Positions 1-7,431 of a DNA stretch of 64,000 bases are shown here, one piece after another. The first letter of the stretch is position 1. The number at the start of each line of letters is the position of its first letter. Where the stretch lies: positions 58,576 through 122,575 of the forward strand of contig NZ_WMKZ01000010.1 in NCBI RefSeq assembly GCF_019024285.1, read 5' to 3'. The DNA comes from Alkalihalobacterium elongatum (GTDB lineage: Bacteria > Bacillota > Bacilli > Bacillales > Bacillaceae_F). Under the pieces are notes generated by a model, which was not told where the DNA came from, ran no database searches, and worked only from the letters and a program-made list of their open reading frames with translations. The translations under genes and the position numbers were made by a program.

Positions 1-536
1 ATGTCATATAACATCTTATGTTCAAAGAATAGCACTGGGTTATTATCTCGAATCGCTGTTTTTAACAGCCCTTTTGCTTCATATGGAGTAGATGGTATTG
101 CAATGTATAAACCAGGTGCATGCATAAACAAAGCTTGTGGACTTTGAGAATGTTCTGGTCCTGCTCCTCCAGCTATTCCAATAGGTAATCTTAATGTAAC
201 AGGCACCTGCATGGTACCACCGTGCATCCATTTCCATTTACCTAGCTTATTATAGATTTCATCAAATGCTACGCCGACAAAGTCTCCAAATTGAAGTTCA
301 GGTACAGGGCGAAGTCCAGAAAGTGCTAGACCTAAAGCTGCTCCTACAATAGTTGATTCCGTAATAGGAGTATCAAATACTCTTACTCCTCCAAATTCTT
401 CATATAATCCTTTTGTCATACTAAATGCTCCACCAAATTTAGCAACATCTTCTCCAAACACAACCATTGACTCGTCATGTGCCATTTCTTCCTGCATTGC
501 ATCTATAATTGCTTGACGCATCGTAATTTTAGTCAT
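1..536 (-). CDS. acoB: Acetoin/pyruvate dehydrogenase E1 beta subunit (partial)
   Basis: This is the beta subunit of a thiamine-diphosphate 2-oxo acid or acetoin dehydrogenase E1 component; it pairs with the alpha subunit encoded just upstream. The visible N-terminal 178 codons start MTKITMRQAIIDAMQEEM and include GEDVAKFGGAF, TPITESTIVGAALGLALSG and ELQFGDF, which are hallmarks of transketolase-like beta subunits. The gene runs off the left edge of the window, so about half is missing. A GAGGGGG ribosome binding site precedes the ATG and the gap to the alpha gene is 17 bases, so the two are co-transcribed. Assignment to acetoin rather than pyruvate dehydrogenase rests on the neighbouring alcohol dehydrogenase and the sigma-54-like promoter, and is inference. 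Confidence 0.85.
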   Translation of the reverse strand, partial: MTKITMRQAIIDAMQEEMAHDESMVVFGEDVAKFGGAFSMTKGLYEEFGGVRVFDTPITESTIVGAALGLALSGLRPVPELQFGDFVGVAFDEIYNKLGKWKWMHGGTMQVPVTLRLPIGIAGGAGPEHSQSPQALFMHAPGLYIAIPSTPYEAKGLLKTAIRDNNPVLFFEHKMLYD

Positions 537-553
537 AGAAAATTTTCCCCCTC

Positions 554-1561
554 TTATGAAAATAGTCCTTCATAAATTCTTTCACGTCCTGGTACAGGTT
601 CTGATGCTGCTAAATCAATCGCTTCAAGTATTTCATTTTGAATGTCATTTTCCATTTTTTCGATTTCGCTTTCGTTCATAATTCCTGCTTGTGATAAATC
701 ACGTTTGAAGTTATTAATCGGATCACGCTCTTCTTTCCAATATTTTAATTCTTCAGGATTAACGTAATCATACGGATCACCTTCATAATGTCCTCTATGA
801 CGGAACGTTTCTGCTTCAATAAACGTTGGACCTTCTCCTCTTCTTGCCCTTTCCACAGCTTCCTTTGTAATTTCATGCATTAGAAGCACATCATTTCCAT
901 CAACAACATAATTAGGAATACCATAACCGTAAGCCCAATCAGCAATATGTTCTCTGATTCCGTGTGTTTCTTTATAATGGCTAGAAATTGCATACTGGTT
1001 ATTTTCGCATATATAAACAATTGGTAATTTGTAAATACTTGCCCAATTTAATGACCCATGAAGCGGTTCTCTTGAGGCTGCTCCATCTCCAAAATAACAA
1101 ACGCTAACATCATCTGTTTTCTTTACTTTGGATGCATATCCTGTACCAACTACAATATTAAACTGTGAACCTATTGTTCCACACTGTCCTAAAACACCTT
1201 TAGAGGGGTCTGCGCTATGAACGATACCGGCACCAAGACCTCTTGTGGTTCCATGTGTTGTTCCTAGAAAGTCTCCGTATAGTCTTGAAAGTGGAACTCC
1301 TTTAGCGATTTTTTGATTACATCCTCTATGATTGTAAAAAATGACATCACTATCACGTAACATATTAATAGAGCCTGCTGATAGACCTTCAGAGCCGATC
1401 CCAGAATGATAAAAACCTGATACTTTACCTTCTTGCATTAAACGAATTAAGTTTTCATCAAATAACCTAATTTTTACCATGGTTTTTAACAAATTAACTA
1501 AAAATCCTTTATCATAGCTTTTAATATTTATTTCTTTTTTATAAATTTCAGCCATTTTCAA
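554..1561 (-). CDS. acoA: Acetoin/pyruvate dehydrogenase E1 alpha subunit
   Basis: The product is the thiamine-diphosphate-binding alpha subunit of an E1 dehydrogenase, catalysing oxidative cleavage of acetoin (or decarboxylation of a 2-oxo acid) with transfer to a lipoyl E2. The ThDP motif GDGAASREPLHGSLNWA ending in ENN is intact around residues 158-188, and FYHSGIGSEG and HRGHYEGDPYDY are typical of the family. Length (335 residues) matches AcoA proteins. A TTG at 1561 lies about 7 bases after AGGAG; an ATG two codons later (1555) is the alternative start. It lies between a dead SDR gene and the beta subunit. AcoA is favoured over PdhA because of the context, without certainty. Confidence 0.82.
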   Translation of the reverse strand: MKMAEIYKKEINIKSYDKGFLVNLLKTMVKIRLFDENLIRLMQEGKVSGFYHSGIGSEGLSAGSINMLRDSDVIFYNHRGCNQKIAKGVPLSRLYGDFLGTTHGTTRGLGAGIVHSADPSKGVLGQCGTIGSQFNIVVGTGYASKVKKTDDVSVCYFGDGAASREPLHGSLNWASIYKLPIVYICENNQYAISSHYKETHGIREHIADWAYGYGIPNYVVDGNDVLLMHEITKEAVERARRGEGPTFIEAETFRHRGHYEGDPYDYVNPEELKYWKEERDPINNFKRDLSQAGIMNESEIEKMENDIQNEILEAIDLAASEPVPGRERIYEGLFS

Positions 1562-1696
1562 ATCACTCTCCTAATAAGGTTATAAAATCAAGAAATACAT
1601 TCGGAATAATCTGAATATTATTGGGGTGGGTATACATTATTGATTGACACTTTTAGCTGCAAAAAAACATATTTCCGATAATTTGATGCCAACACT

Positions 1697-1863
1697 CTAG
1701 TAAAATAATTGTTCCTCCCTTCGAGCAGTATAAGCGTCACAACATGTTACTCCTTTAGCTCCTTCGTTTGCAAATAACTTCGCGGCGCTTTCTCCTGACC
1801 ACTTCCTGATCTAGTAATAATGGCAATGAATTTTTTCTTATATTTGTGTGTGATTTCCTCCAT
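1697..1863 (-). pseudogene. Remnant of a short-chain dehydrogenase/reductase gene
   Basis: Between the alcohol dehydrogenase and the E1 alpha gene, the minus strand encodes a broken Rossmann N-terminus. From the ATG at 1863 one reads MEEITHKYKKKFIAIITRSG. After a frame change it continues as SAAKLFANEGAKGVTCCDAY and stops at 1697. This matches the start of an SDR enzyme (normally KVAIITGxxSGIG...AKLFAxEGAKV), with the glycine motif damaged and the rest of the gene deleted. An acetoin or diacetyl reductase would fit the neighbourhood, but the fragment is too short to say. Confidence 0.6.
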
Positions 1864-1870
1864 TTGCAAC

Positions 1871-2926
1871 CTAGTATTCAATCATTACCTTTACCGATTC
1901 GTTAGCCTTCATTTGTGTTTCAAACGCCTCCTTGGCATGATCAATTGGGAATACATGAGTGATTAAAGGATTTGTTTGAACTTTTTTAGAACTTAAAAGA
2001 TCTACAGCTTCTTTCAAATCTCCTCCTAAACAACCAAGGATTTTAGGTGCCTTGTGGACAATTTTAGTAGTATCAATGGAAGCTTTTTTCTCTGGTAATC
2101 CTACAAAAGCAATTACCCCACCACTACGTACAATCTCAAAGGTTTGCTCTACTGCTGCTGGTGCGCCTGCTGCATCAACAACGATATCTGCCATTGCTCC
2201 TTCATTAAAGTGGTAACGCCCAACCCCGACCAAGTCTTTTACTCTTTGTAAAACATCTTCTTTTGCCGCATTAATGGTCTCGGTTGCCCCTAATTGTTTA
2301 GCTAATTCAAGTCTAGGTTCTGATACTTCCGTTACAACGACTGTTTCAATCCCTTTCGCTTTAAACACTTGCATCACTGCATTTCCTATTAAACCTGCCC
2401 CTAATACGACGACTTTATCACCTGGCTGTGGATTACATTGATTGACTGTATATGCAGCGACACCAACAGGTTCAATGGTTGCTGCAGTAAACTTATCCAT
2501 ATCATTTGGAATCGGATGAAAACTTAAGCCTGTCTGTGCATTTGTAATTTTAATATATTCAGCAAAAGCACCAGGTAGCCCATATCCCGTTGAACCTTCA
2601 AATAATTGTGGACATAATGTATATTGTTCTTTTTGACACCAATAACAAGTTCCACATACTCCTGAATGAAAAGCAGTTCCTCTTTGTCCAACTTCAATCC
2701 CTTTTACTTCCCTACCAACTTTAACAACCTCTCCAGAATATTCATGTCCCATAATTTGCCCTTTTTTAATATATAATCCAGTTCCGTAACTATGAACATC
2801 TGAGCCACAAATTCCACATGCATCTACCCTCAACAAAATATCTGTTGGCCCTACTTCTGGAATATCTACATTCTCAACTCTAATATCGCGTGGACCATAA
2901 TAAACAGCAGCTTTCATTTTTCCCAT
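1871..2926 (-). CDS. Zinc-dependent medium-chain alcohol dehydrogenase
   Basis: This is a cytosolic NAD(P)-dependent zinc alcohol dehydrogenase of the sorbitol/butanediol/threonine dehydrogenase group. Visible are the catalytic zinc site CGICGSDVH and GHEYSGEVV, the structural zinc cysteines in CGTCYWCQKEQYTLC, and the Rossmann motif VVLGAGLIGNAV near residue 175. The 351 residues are the usual family length. Start is ATG at 2926 after GAGGAGTGG; an ATG three codons later is possible. Placement upstream of acetoin dehydrogenase-type genes suggests a 2,3-butanediol or related secondary alcohol as substrate, but the protein is not close to the well-known BdhA and the substrate is open. A sigma-54-like promoter and a cre-like site lie upstream. 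Confidence 0.85.
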   Translation of the reverse strand: MGKMKAAVYYGPRDIRVENVDIPEVGPTDILLRVDACGICGSDVHSYGTGLYIKKGQIMGHEYSGEVVKVGREVKGIEVGQRGTAFHSGVCGTCYWCQKEQYTLCPQLFEGSTGYGLPGAFAEYIKITNAQTGLSFHPIPNDMDKFTAATIEPVGVAAYTVNQCNPQPGDKVVVLGAGLIGNAVMQVFKAKGIETVVVTEVSEPRLELAKQLGATETINAAKEDVLQRVKDLVGVGRYHFNEGAMADIVVDAAGAPAAVEQTFEIVRSGGVIAFVGLPEKKASIDTTKIVHKAPKILGCLGGDLKEAVDLLSSKKVQTNPLITHVFPIDHAKEAFETQMKANESVKVMIEY

Positions 2927-3105
2927 AGTTTATACCACTCCTCGTTTTACATAGGGTTAAAACATATTAAAGGTGTTTCATGCGTTCACTAGACGCCATT
3001 AAGACTTGAAAATTTAAAACTATCTAAGTGAAATCGATACAAACCATAAGTTGCAAGTTCAGCATTTTATAATTGATGGTTACTCCCCCTCTAATTATGT
3101 TTTAG

Positions 3106-3121
3106 AAGAAAACGCTTACAT
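3106..3121. promoter_or_regulatory. cre-like catabolite control site
   Basis: The sequence AAGAAAACGCTTACAT matches the Bacillus cre consensus WTGNNARCGNWWWCAW at every defined position but one. It lies about 180-195 bases upstream of the alcohol dehydrogenase start and downstream of the sigma-54-like promoter, where CcpA would act as a roadblock. Repression by preferred sugars is inferred. Confidence 0.5.
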
Positions 3122-3178
3122 CATTTAGTAGTCTGATGCCAAGTTGTTTAGAAGTTTTAATATTTTCTATTTTTCAAA

Positions 3179-3194
3179 TGCAATATCTATGCCA
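3179..3194 (-). promoter_or_regulatory. Sigma-54 (SigL) type -24/-12 promoter
   Basis: On the minus strand the sequence TGGCATAGATATTGCA fits the -24/-12 consensus TGGCACG-N4-TTGCA, with GG and GC in the correct 12-base register. It lies about 250 bases upstream of the alcohol dehydrogenase. In Bacillus subtilis the acetoin dehydrogenase operon uses SigL with AcoR, so the site suits this locus. No activator gene is visible in the window. Confidence 0.55.
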
Positions 3195-3410
3195 AAATTT
3201 TTTCTACTAAACATCGAGGTATTATGTTTTTTATAACCTTTTTTTTATTTTCTTTAAGAATTTTACTGCAAATATTCTAAAATGTAGGAAAAAAATGGAT
3301 GGATATATCATTTTCACAAGATGCGTACATTCAACATTAACAAAGGATATTAAAAATATTCGGTGGGTCATGTACACGATTAACATACTCTAGAAGATCA
3401 TAAATCAAAA

Positions 3411-3457
3411 AAGAAAATAAGACATAGAGTTCACAGCTCTATGTCTTATTTTCTTTT
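3411..3457 (-). terminator. Intrinsic terminator after phenylalanine hydroxylase
   Basis: A long near-perfect hairpin has arms AAGAAAATAAGACATAGAG and CTCTATGTCTTATTTTCTT around a 7-base loop. It ends about 36 bases beyond the hydroxylase stop codon. The A/T-rich arms provide a U-rich tail on both strands. Confidence 0.8.
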
Positions 3458-3492
3458 AATGAGGATTATCTAGAATTGAAAATTAGAAGCGT

Positions 3493-5223
3493 TTATATTA
3501 CTTTTTTATATATTCTTAAACCATTTTCAATAAGAGCCTTTAATTCTGGATTGTCTTCACCAAGCTTTTGTAAATGAGTAATGATCTCTTTTTCTAACTC
3601 TGGTAACCACTGATTTTGATGAAGTACCTCTACAACTTCTAATCTTAATAACCAATCTTTCGGATACTGTGTATTGAGCTCTTCCACTACTTTTTCAATC
3701 GCAGTGGTTGGATTTTCTTCAATACCTGCTCTAATATCACGAATTGTTTGATATAAAGCATCCAGTTCTGATTGTTCCTGGTTATGTGTAATATCGCTGC
3801 TTGTGTCTTCAGCATCCGAATAGTACGCTTCACCGTCAGCTGCTCCAGCGAACACAGAAGTGATCTTTTCTCCAACAGCCATATCGTACATGCCCCACTC
3901 TGGATCAAACAATACTTGCTCTCCGTAGGTGACAGAGCAACCCTTGAAAGAAATGAGGACAATGTTATTTTCTTCTTTAACAACTTGTTTAACCTTACCT
4001 TTAACGACAACACCGCTTTCAAATTGAAGCTCACAATTTTGTCCAACAACAATTCCTAATGCGATTAGCTCGCTGTCGCTTAACACTTCTAGCGGTTGAT
4101 TTATCCCCTTTAATTTTCCAACTGGAGCACTAAATCCTTCTTGATGAGTGTTTGTTTCATGCCCATTAAGTTGCTGGTCTTTATATGCTAAAGCAGTTGG
4201 TCCTAGTGTTTTTATATAGATAGGTTCATTATTGTCGTCTGTCATCATATCATGAATAATCCCAGTGACTTGTAACCCAGAGCTAAATACGGCTGTTGCT
4301 ACGTTAGCTGATTGGATTGCTTTTTCTAAGCCCTCTTTACCGCCCTTCATAAACGCCATTTCTTTAGCAAATTCCTGAAGGCCAGCAATTAATTGCTCAA
4401 AATTTTCACAAACGAAAAGCTGTGGTTGTGGTTTTGTAATATCAAAGCTCGTGTTAATGATCGTTTCTAAATCAAACGGAACTTTTTTGACATCAGGACT
4501 TAAAATATTGCCACCTTCAGAAACAGATGAAAGTAACCCTGCACCGTAAATTTTAGGATCTTCTAGTGTACCAATTAATCCATATTCAACAGTCCACCAG
4601 TATAAACGTCCGATCCTCTCTGCTTCAGATACCCCGCTGATTAATTTTGTTTTCTCATCAATTTGCTGCTTTGCCGCTTCGATTTCAGCCTCTGTTGCAA
4701 CCCCTTTTTCAAGGAGGTTTGAATAATGACGAACAGCCTCAAATACATCATGTTCTTCTTTTGTAGCAATAGCTTTTTTACCAATTTCACCGAATAACTT
4801 TACATATTCAGAGTATTTCTCGTTACAAAGAATGGGCGCATGCCCAGCAGCTTCATGAATCATATCAGGAGCTGGTGTATATTGGATGTTTTCTAGTTTT
4901 CGGATTTCTGCAACAACAGGTAAGATCCCATTTGCTTGGAACTCAAAAAACGCAACTCCAGGAATAAAACCATCAATCGTTGCTGCACCCCATCCAAAAG
5001 GAGCTAAACATTGATTCATTTCACTAACATCAGGAATTCTTTCTGTATAAATCCCTGAAGCTTTTAAACCTTCTGTATATGCTTCATGCGCTAAATCTTT
5101 GAACGTATGATGATTTTGGCGCATAACATAACGCCACACTGCATGATTTATCGCAGTATAACTTTCATAATTTTGCTCTATAGTATACTTTCGTAAATGT
5201 TTTGGGACCTTTCTCGTTGCCAT
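3493..5223 (-). CDS. phhA: Aromatic amino acid (phenylalanine) hydroxylase with long C-terminal extension
   Basis: This is a pterin-dependent non-haem iron monooxygenase converting phenylalanine to tyrosine. The catalytic domain covers about residues 10-330: the iron ligands are in HEAAGH (H123, H128) and the glutamate of WWTVEYGL. FFEFQANGILPVVAEIRK and NQCLAPFGWGAATIDGFIPG are family motifs. Bacterial enzymes of the Pseudomonas type are about 260-300 residues, so this 576-residue protein carries some 240 extra C-terminal residues without a motif I recognise. ATG start at 5223. The cofactor-recycling dehydratase gene lies immediately upstream, and a promoter plus palindrome sits in the 91-base gap, so it may also be transcribed alone. 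Confidence 0.93.
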   Translation of the reverse strand: MATRKVPKHLRKYTIEQNYESYTAINHAVWRYVMRQNHHTFKDLAHEAYTEGLKASGIYTERIPDVSEMNQCLAPFGWGAATIDGFIPGVAFFEFQANGILPVVAEIRKLENIQYTPAPDMIHEAAGHAPILCNEKYSEYVKLFGEIGKKAIATKEEHDVFEAVRHYSNLLEKGVATEAEIEAAKQQIDEKTKLISGVSEAERIGRLYWWTVEYGLIGTLEDPKIYGAGLLSSVSEGGNILSPDVKKVPFDLETIINTSFDITKPQPQLFVCENFEQLIAGLQEFAKEMAFMKGGKEGLEKAIQSANVATAVFSSGLQVTGIIHDMMTDDNNEPIYIKTLGPTALAYKDQQLNGHETNTHQEGFSAPVGKLKGINQPLEVLSDSELIALGIVVGQNCELQFESGVVVKGKVKQVVKEENNIVLISFKGCSVTYGEQVLFDPEWGMYDMAVGEKITSVFAGAADGEAYYSDAEDTSSDITHNQEQSELDALYQTIRDIRAGIEENPTTAIEKVVEELNTQYPKDWLLRLEVVEVLHQNQWLPELEKEIITHLQKLGEDNPELKALIENGLRIYKKVI

Positions 5224-5254
5224 TTAAATTCACACACCCTTCTGAAACACACCC

Positions 5255-5280
5255 TAACGCTTTTTAGCGTTAAAGCGTTA
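5255..5280. promoter_or_regulatory. Palindromic operator candidate upstream of phhA
   Basis: The block TAACGCTTTTTAGCG followed by TTAAAGCGTTA contains AACGC/GCGTT elements in inverted and overlapping arrangement. It lies just downstream of the -10 box of the phhA promoter (5285-5290). The position suits a repressor operator; the regulator is unknown. Confidence 0.45.
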
Positions 5281-5284
5281 TACT

Positions 5285-5318
5285 ATTATAACATATCGGG
5301 TTAATAGAAATATGTCAA
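5285..5318 (-). promoter_or_regulatory. Sigma-A-type promoter for phhA
   Basis: The minus strand has TTGACA at 5313-5318 and TATAAT at 5285-5290. That spacing is long (22); a TATGTT at 17-base spacing overlaps it. The -35 lies inside the last codons of the dehydratase gene. Confidence 0.45.
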
Positions 5319-5614
5319 TTGTTTTTAATTGTTTCATAGATGGCGTCATATTGATTTGCTAGTTTTGTATCTAAAGCGGTAATGCCATTTTCTTTCCATG
5401 AAGATAGCCTTACACGAATTAATTTATAATCAATCCCGATGAATGGATGATGATTGATTTCCTCTGACACTTTTGCAATTTCTTGTACAAAGTCGACTCC
5501 GTTTAAGTAAGATTTAAAACGATACTTTCGCTCAATCCACTTTTCATCGACTACATTCCAATCTTGATTCGCTTCTAAAAACTTTTGAATTTCTTGTTCT
5601 GTTAACTTTTCCAC
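5315..5614 (-). CDS. phhB: Pterin-4a-carbinolamine dehydratase
   Basis: The enzyme dehydrates the 4a-hydroxytetrahydropterin left by phenylalanine hydroxylase, allowing cofactor recycling. The 99-residue product has the family signature EINHHPFIGIDYKLIRVRL with the active-site HHP and ends after the conserved W-K-E-N-G-I-T-A-L-D segment. The start is GTG at 5614, because AGGAGG lies six bases upstream; the open frame extends further but without a binding site. It is the first gene of a two-gene unit with the hydroxylase. The tetrahydropterin reductase is not in the window. Confidence 0.9.
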   Translation of the reverse strand: MEKLTEQEIQKFLEANQDWNVVDEKWIERKYRFKSYLNGVDFVQEIAKVSEEINHHPFIGIDYKLIRVRLSSWKENGITALDTKLANQYDAIYETIKNN

Positions 5615-5879
5615 TGTGAACCTCCTGTTATTGCAATATATTTTTCCACACTCATTTTTCATTGTAGATGTTATTAGGATTAATTTCCACGTCGGAGTGT
5701 TTACACCTGAGTTTGTGCTCATTTTTATTATTTTAGCTAGTAGCATAATTTTATGCTTCACGTTTTAGTTGAGAGAGAGGTTAGAGGTTATTAAAAGGGA
5801 AATGCGGCGTGCCAATCTATTGGGAGATTAATTAGTTTCAGTGTTTTTAAAAATTATAAACTCAGGCCATATATAGAGC

Positions 5880-6200
5880 TTTGGATCATAAACTTAATAG
5901 TTTGGATCATATATCGAAAATTCGGATCATAACCTGCACGGTTCGGATCATAAAACGAAAATTCGGATCATAAACTGCGTATTTCGGGTTAATAATCGAA
6001 TTTTGCATTAACTCTAAATCCCATGTTGGGGTTAAATAATCGATGTTTCGCCGATATAATGAAAATTGCGCCGATAAAAGTGAAAGTTACGCCGATAAAT
6101 CCAAAAGTTTACGCAGCTAAATCGAAAACTCCACCACTAAATCAAGAGTTTTCCCCGATACCCACACCAAATTTCACTCAAACTCAAGGAGTTAGACAGC
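5880..6200 (+). repeat. Degenerate tandem array of about 14 units of 20-22 bases
   Basis: The gap between the dehydratase and homogentisate dioxygenase genes is filled by a direct-repeat array of roughly 21-base period. The first units read TTCGGATCATAAA plus a variable tail. Middle units change to CGGGTTAATAATCGAA, and later ones to CGCCGATAAA with tails such as TGAAAGTTA. Units are graded rather than identical, and spacers are not unique sequences of CRISPR length. The array starts directly past the homogentisate dioxygenase stop. It also keeps a chance reading frame open on the plus strand. Confidence 0.75.
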
Positions 6201-6237
6201 TAATTAACACCTTGACCAGTCCAACTCCACGTATATC

Positions 6238-7389
6238 TTATTTCCAGCTATATTTATAATCTTTATCTTCATAGTTTTGGGCTTGTTTGACGACGCGAAG
6301 TGGTCGGAACGTATCGATCATCACAGCTAATTCGAGTGTTTCTTTTTTACCGATACTCGCCTCAATTTTTCCAGGATGCGGCCCGTGTGGAATGCCAGAT
6401 GGATGTAGAGTCATCGAGCCTTTACTGATACCTTTGCGGCTCATGAAATTACCTTTTACATAATAAAGAACTTCATCACTGTTCACGTTGCTATGGTAAT
6501 ATGGAGCTGGAATTGCTTCTGGGTGATAATCATACATTCGAGGAACGAATGAACATATGACAAAATTATTTCCTTCAAATGTTTGGTGTATCGGAGGAGG
6601 CATGTGGATACGCCCTGTGATCGGCTCAAAGTCATCGACATTAAAAATATACGGAAACAAATACCCGTCCCACCCAACGACATCTAACGGGTGATGATTA
6701 AACATATGAGCATGCATAAATCCTCTAGATTTCGTTCTTACTTCGTATTCATTTTGGTCGACATGTGTTTCTAACTTTTCGGGTCCATGAATATCGCGCT
6801 CACAAAAAGGGCTGTGCTCGAGTAGTTGTCCATGCACATTTCGGTATCGTTTCGGTGTTGTAATCCAGCTGTTCGTTTCAATGACTAAGAACTTTGCGTC
6901 GCCTTCATCTGGAACGACGCGATAAATCGTTCCAATTGGGATAACGATATAATCGCCAGGTTTATAGCTAAGGGTACCGAACATCGTCTCGACCTTACCA
7001 GTGCCATAATGAACAAACAACACTTCATCTCCGTCTCCATTTCGATAGAAGAAATCCATCGGCTCAGTTGGATTAACGACACCAATGAGGACATCTTCAT
7101 TTCCTAATAAATAGTGCCTGCCCATAACAGCATCGGTCTGTTCCGAATATTGATGAGAATAAAAATGGCGATGCGAAAGGTCACTTTGGCCCTCATAATG
7201 AACATCACATTCTTGTAACAATTCCGACTTAACGATACTCGTTGGTGGATGGTGGTGGTATAAGATCGATTGGATACCTGAAAAACCTTTAGTACCCATC
7301 ACTTGCTCACGATAGAGCGAACCATCTTCCTTCTTAAACATCGTGTGACGCTTTCTGGGTATTTCCCCCATTTGTTTATAAAATGGCAC
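6238..7389 (-). CDS. hmgA: Homogentisate 1,2-dioxygenase
   Basis: This iron-dependent cupin opens the ring of homogentisate to give maleylacetoacetate. The sequence shows the family cores HPLDVVGWDGYLFPYIFNV, PPPIHQTFEGNNFVICSFVP and YYHSNVNSDEVLYYV followed by HPSGIPHGPHPG, which supply the iron-binding histidines and glutamate. About 383 residues is the shorter form seen in Gram-positive bacteria. The start is GTG at 7389, seven bases after AGGAGGG; a TTG two codons earlier is too close to the binding site. It is the last gene of the hppD - unknown - fahA - hmgA operon. Confidence 0.93.
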   Translation of the reverse strand: MPFYKQMGEIPRKRHTMFKKEDGSLYREQVMGTKGFSGIQSILYHHHPPTSIVKSELLQECDVHYEGQSDLSHRHFYSHQYSEQTDAVMGRHYLLGNEDVLIGVVNPTEPMDFFYRNGDGDEVLFVHYGTGKVETMFGTLSYKPGDYIVIPIGTIYRVVPDEGDAKFLVIETNSWITTPKRYRNVHGQLLEHSPFCERDIHGPEKLETHVDQNEYEVRTKSRGFMHAHMFNHHPLDVVGWDGYLFPYIFNVDDFEPITGRIHMPPPIHQTFEGNNFVICSFVPRMYDYHPEAIPAPYYHSNVNSDEVLYYVKGNFMSRKGISKGSMTLHPSGIPHGPHPGKIEASIGKKETLELAVMIDTFRPLRVVKQAQNYEDKDYKYSWK

Positions 7390-7431
7390 AGTCAAACCCT
7401 CCTTCTATGACTTGGTATTTGTAGTAGTATA

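Larger units (their letters stand above)
2927..3410. other. Regulatory intergenic region upstream of the alcohol dehydrogenase
   Basis: This stretch has no convincing gene. It holds the sigma-54-like promoter at 3179-3194 and the cre-like site at 3106-3121, both listed separately. A GAGGGGGAG sequence near 3080-3090 (minus strand) resembles a ribosome binding site but is followed only by a 13-codon reading frame, so it may be a gene-start remnant. Confidence 0.5.

Noticed and set aside
5880..6200. CRISPR array
   Set aside because: Units of about 21 bases drift continuously; there are no identical repeats separated by unique 30-40 base spacers and no cas genes.
6023..6259. 78-codon plus-strand reading frame
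   Set aside because: It is kept open by the 21-base repeats, lacks a binding site and runs into the end of homogentisate dioxygenase.
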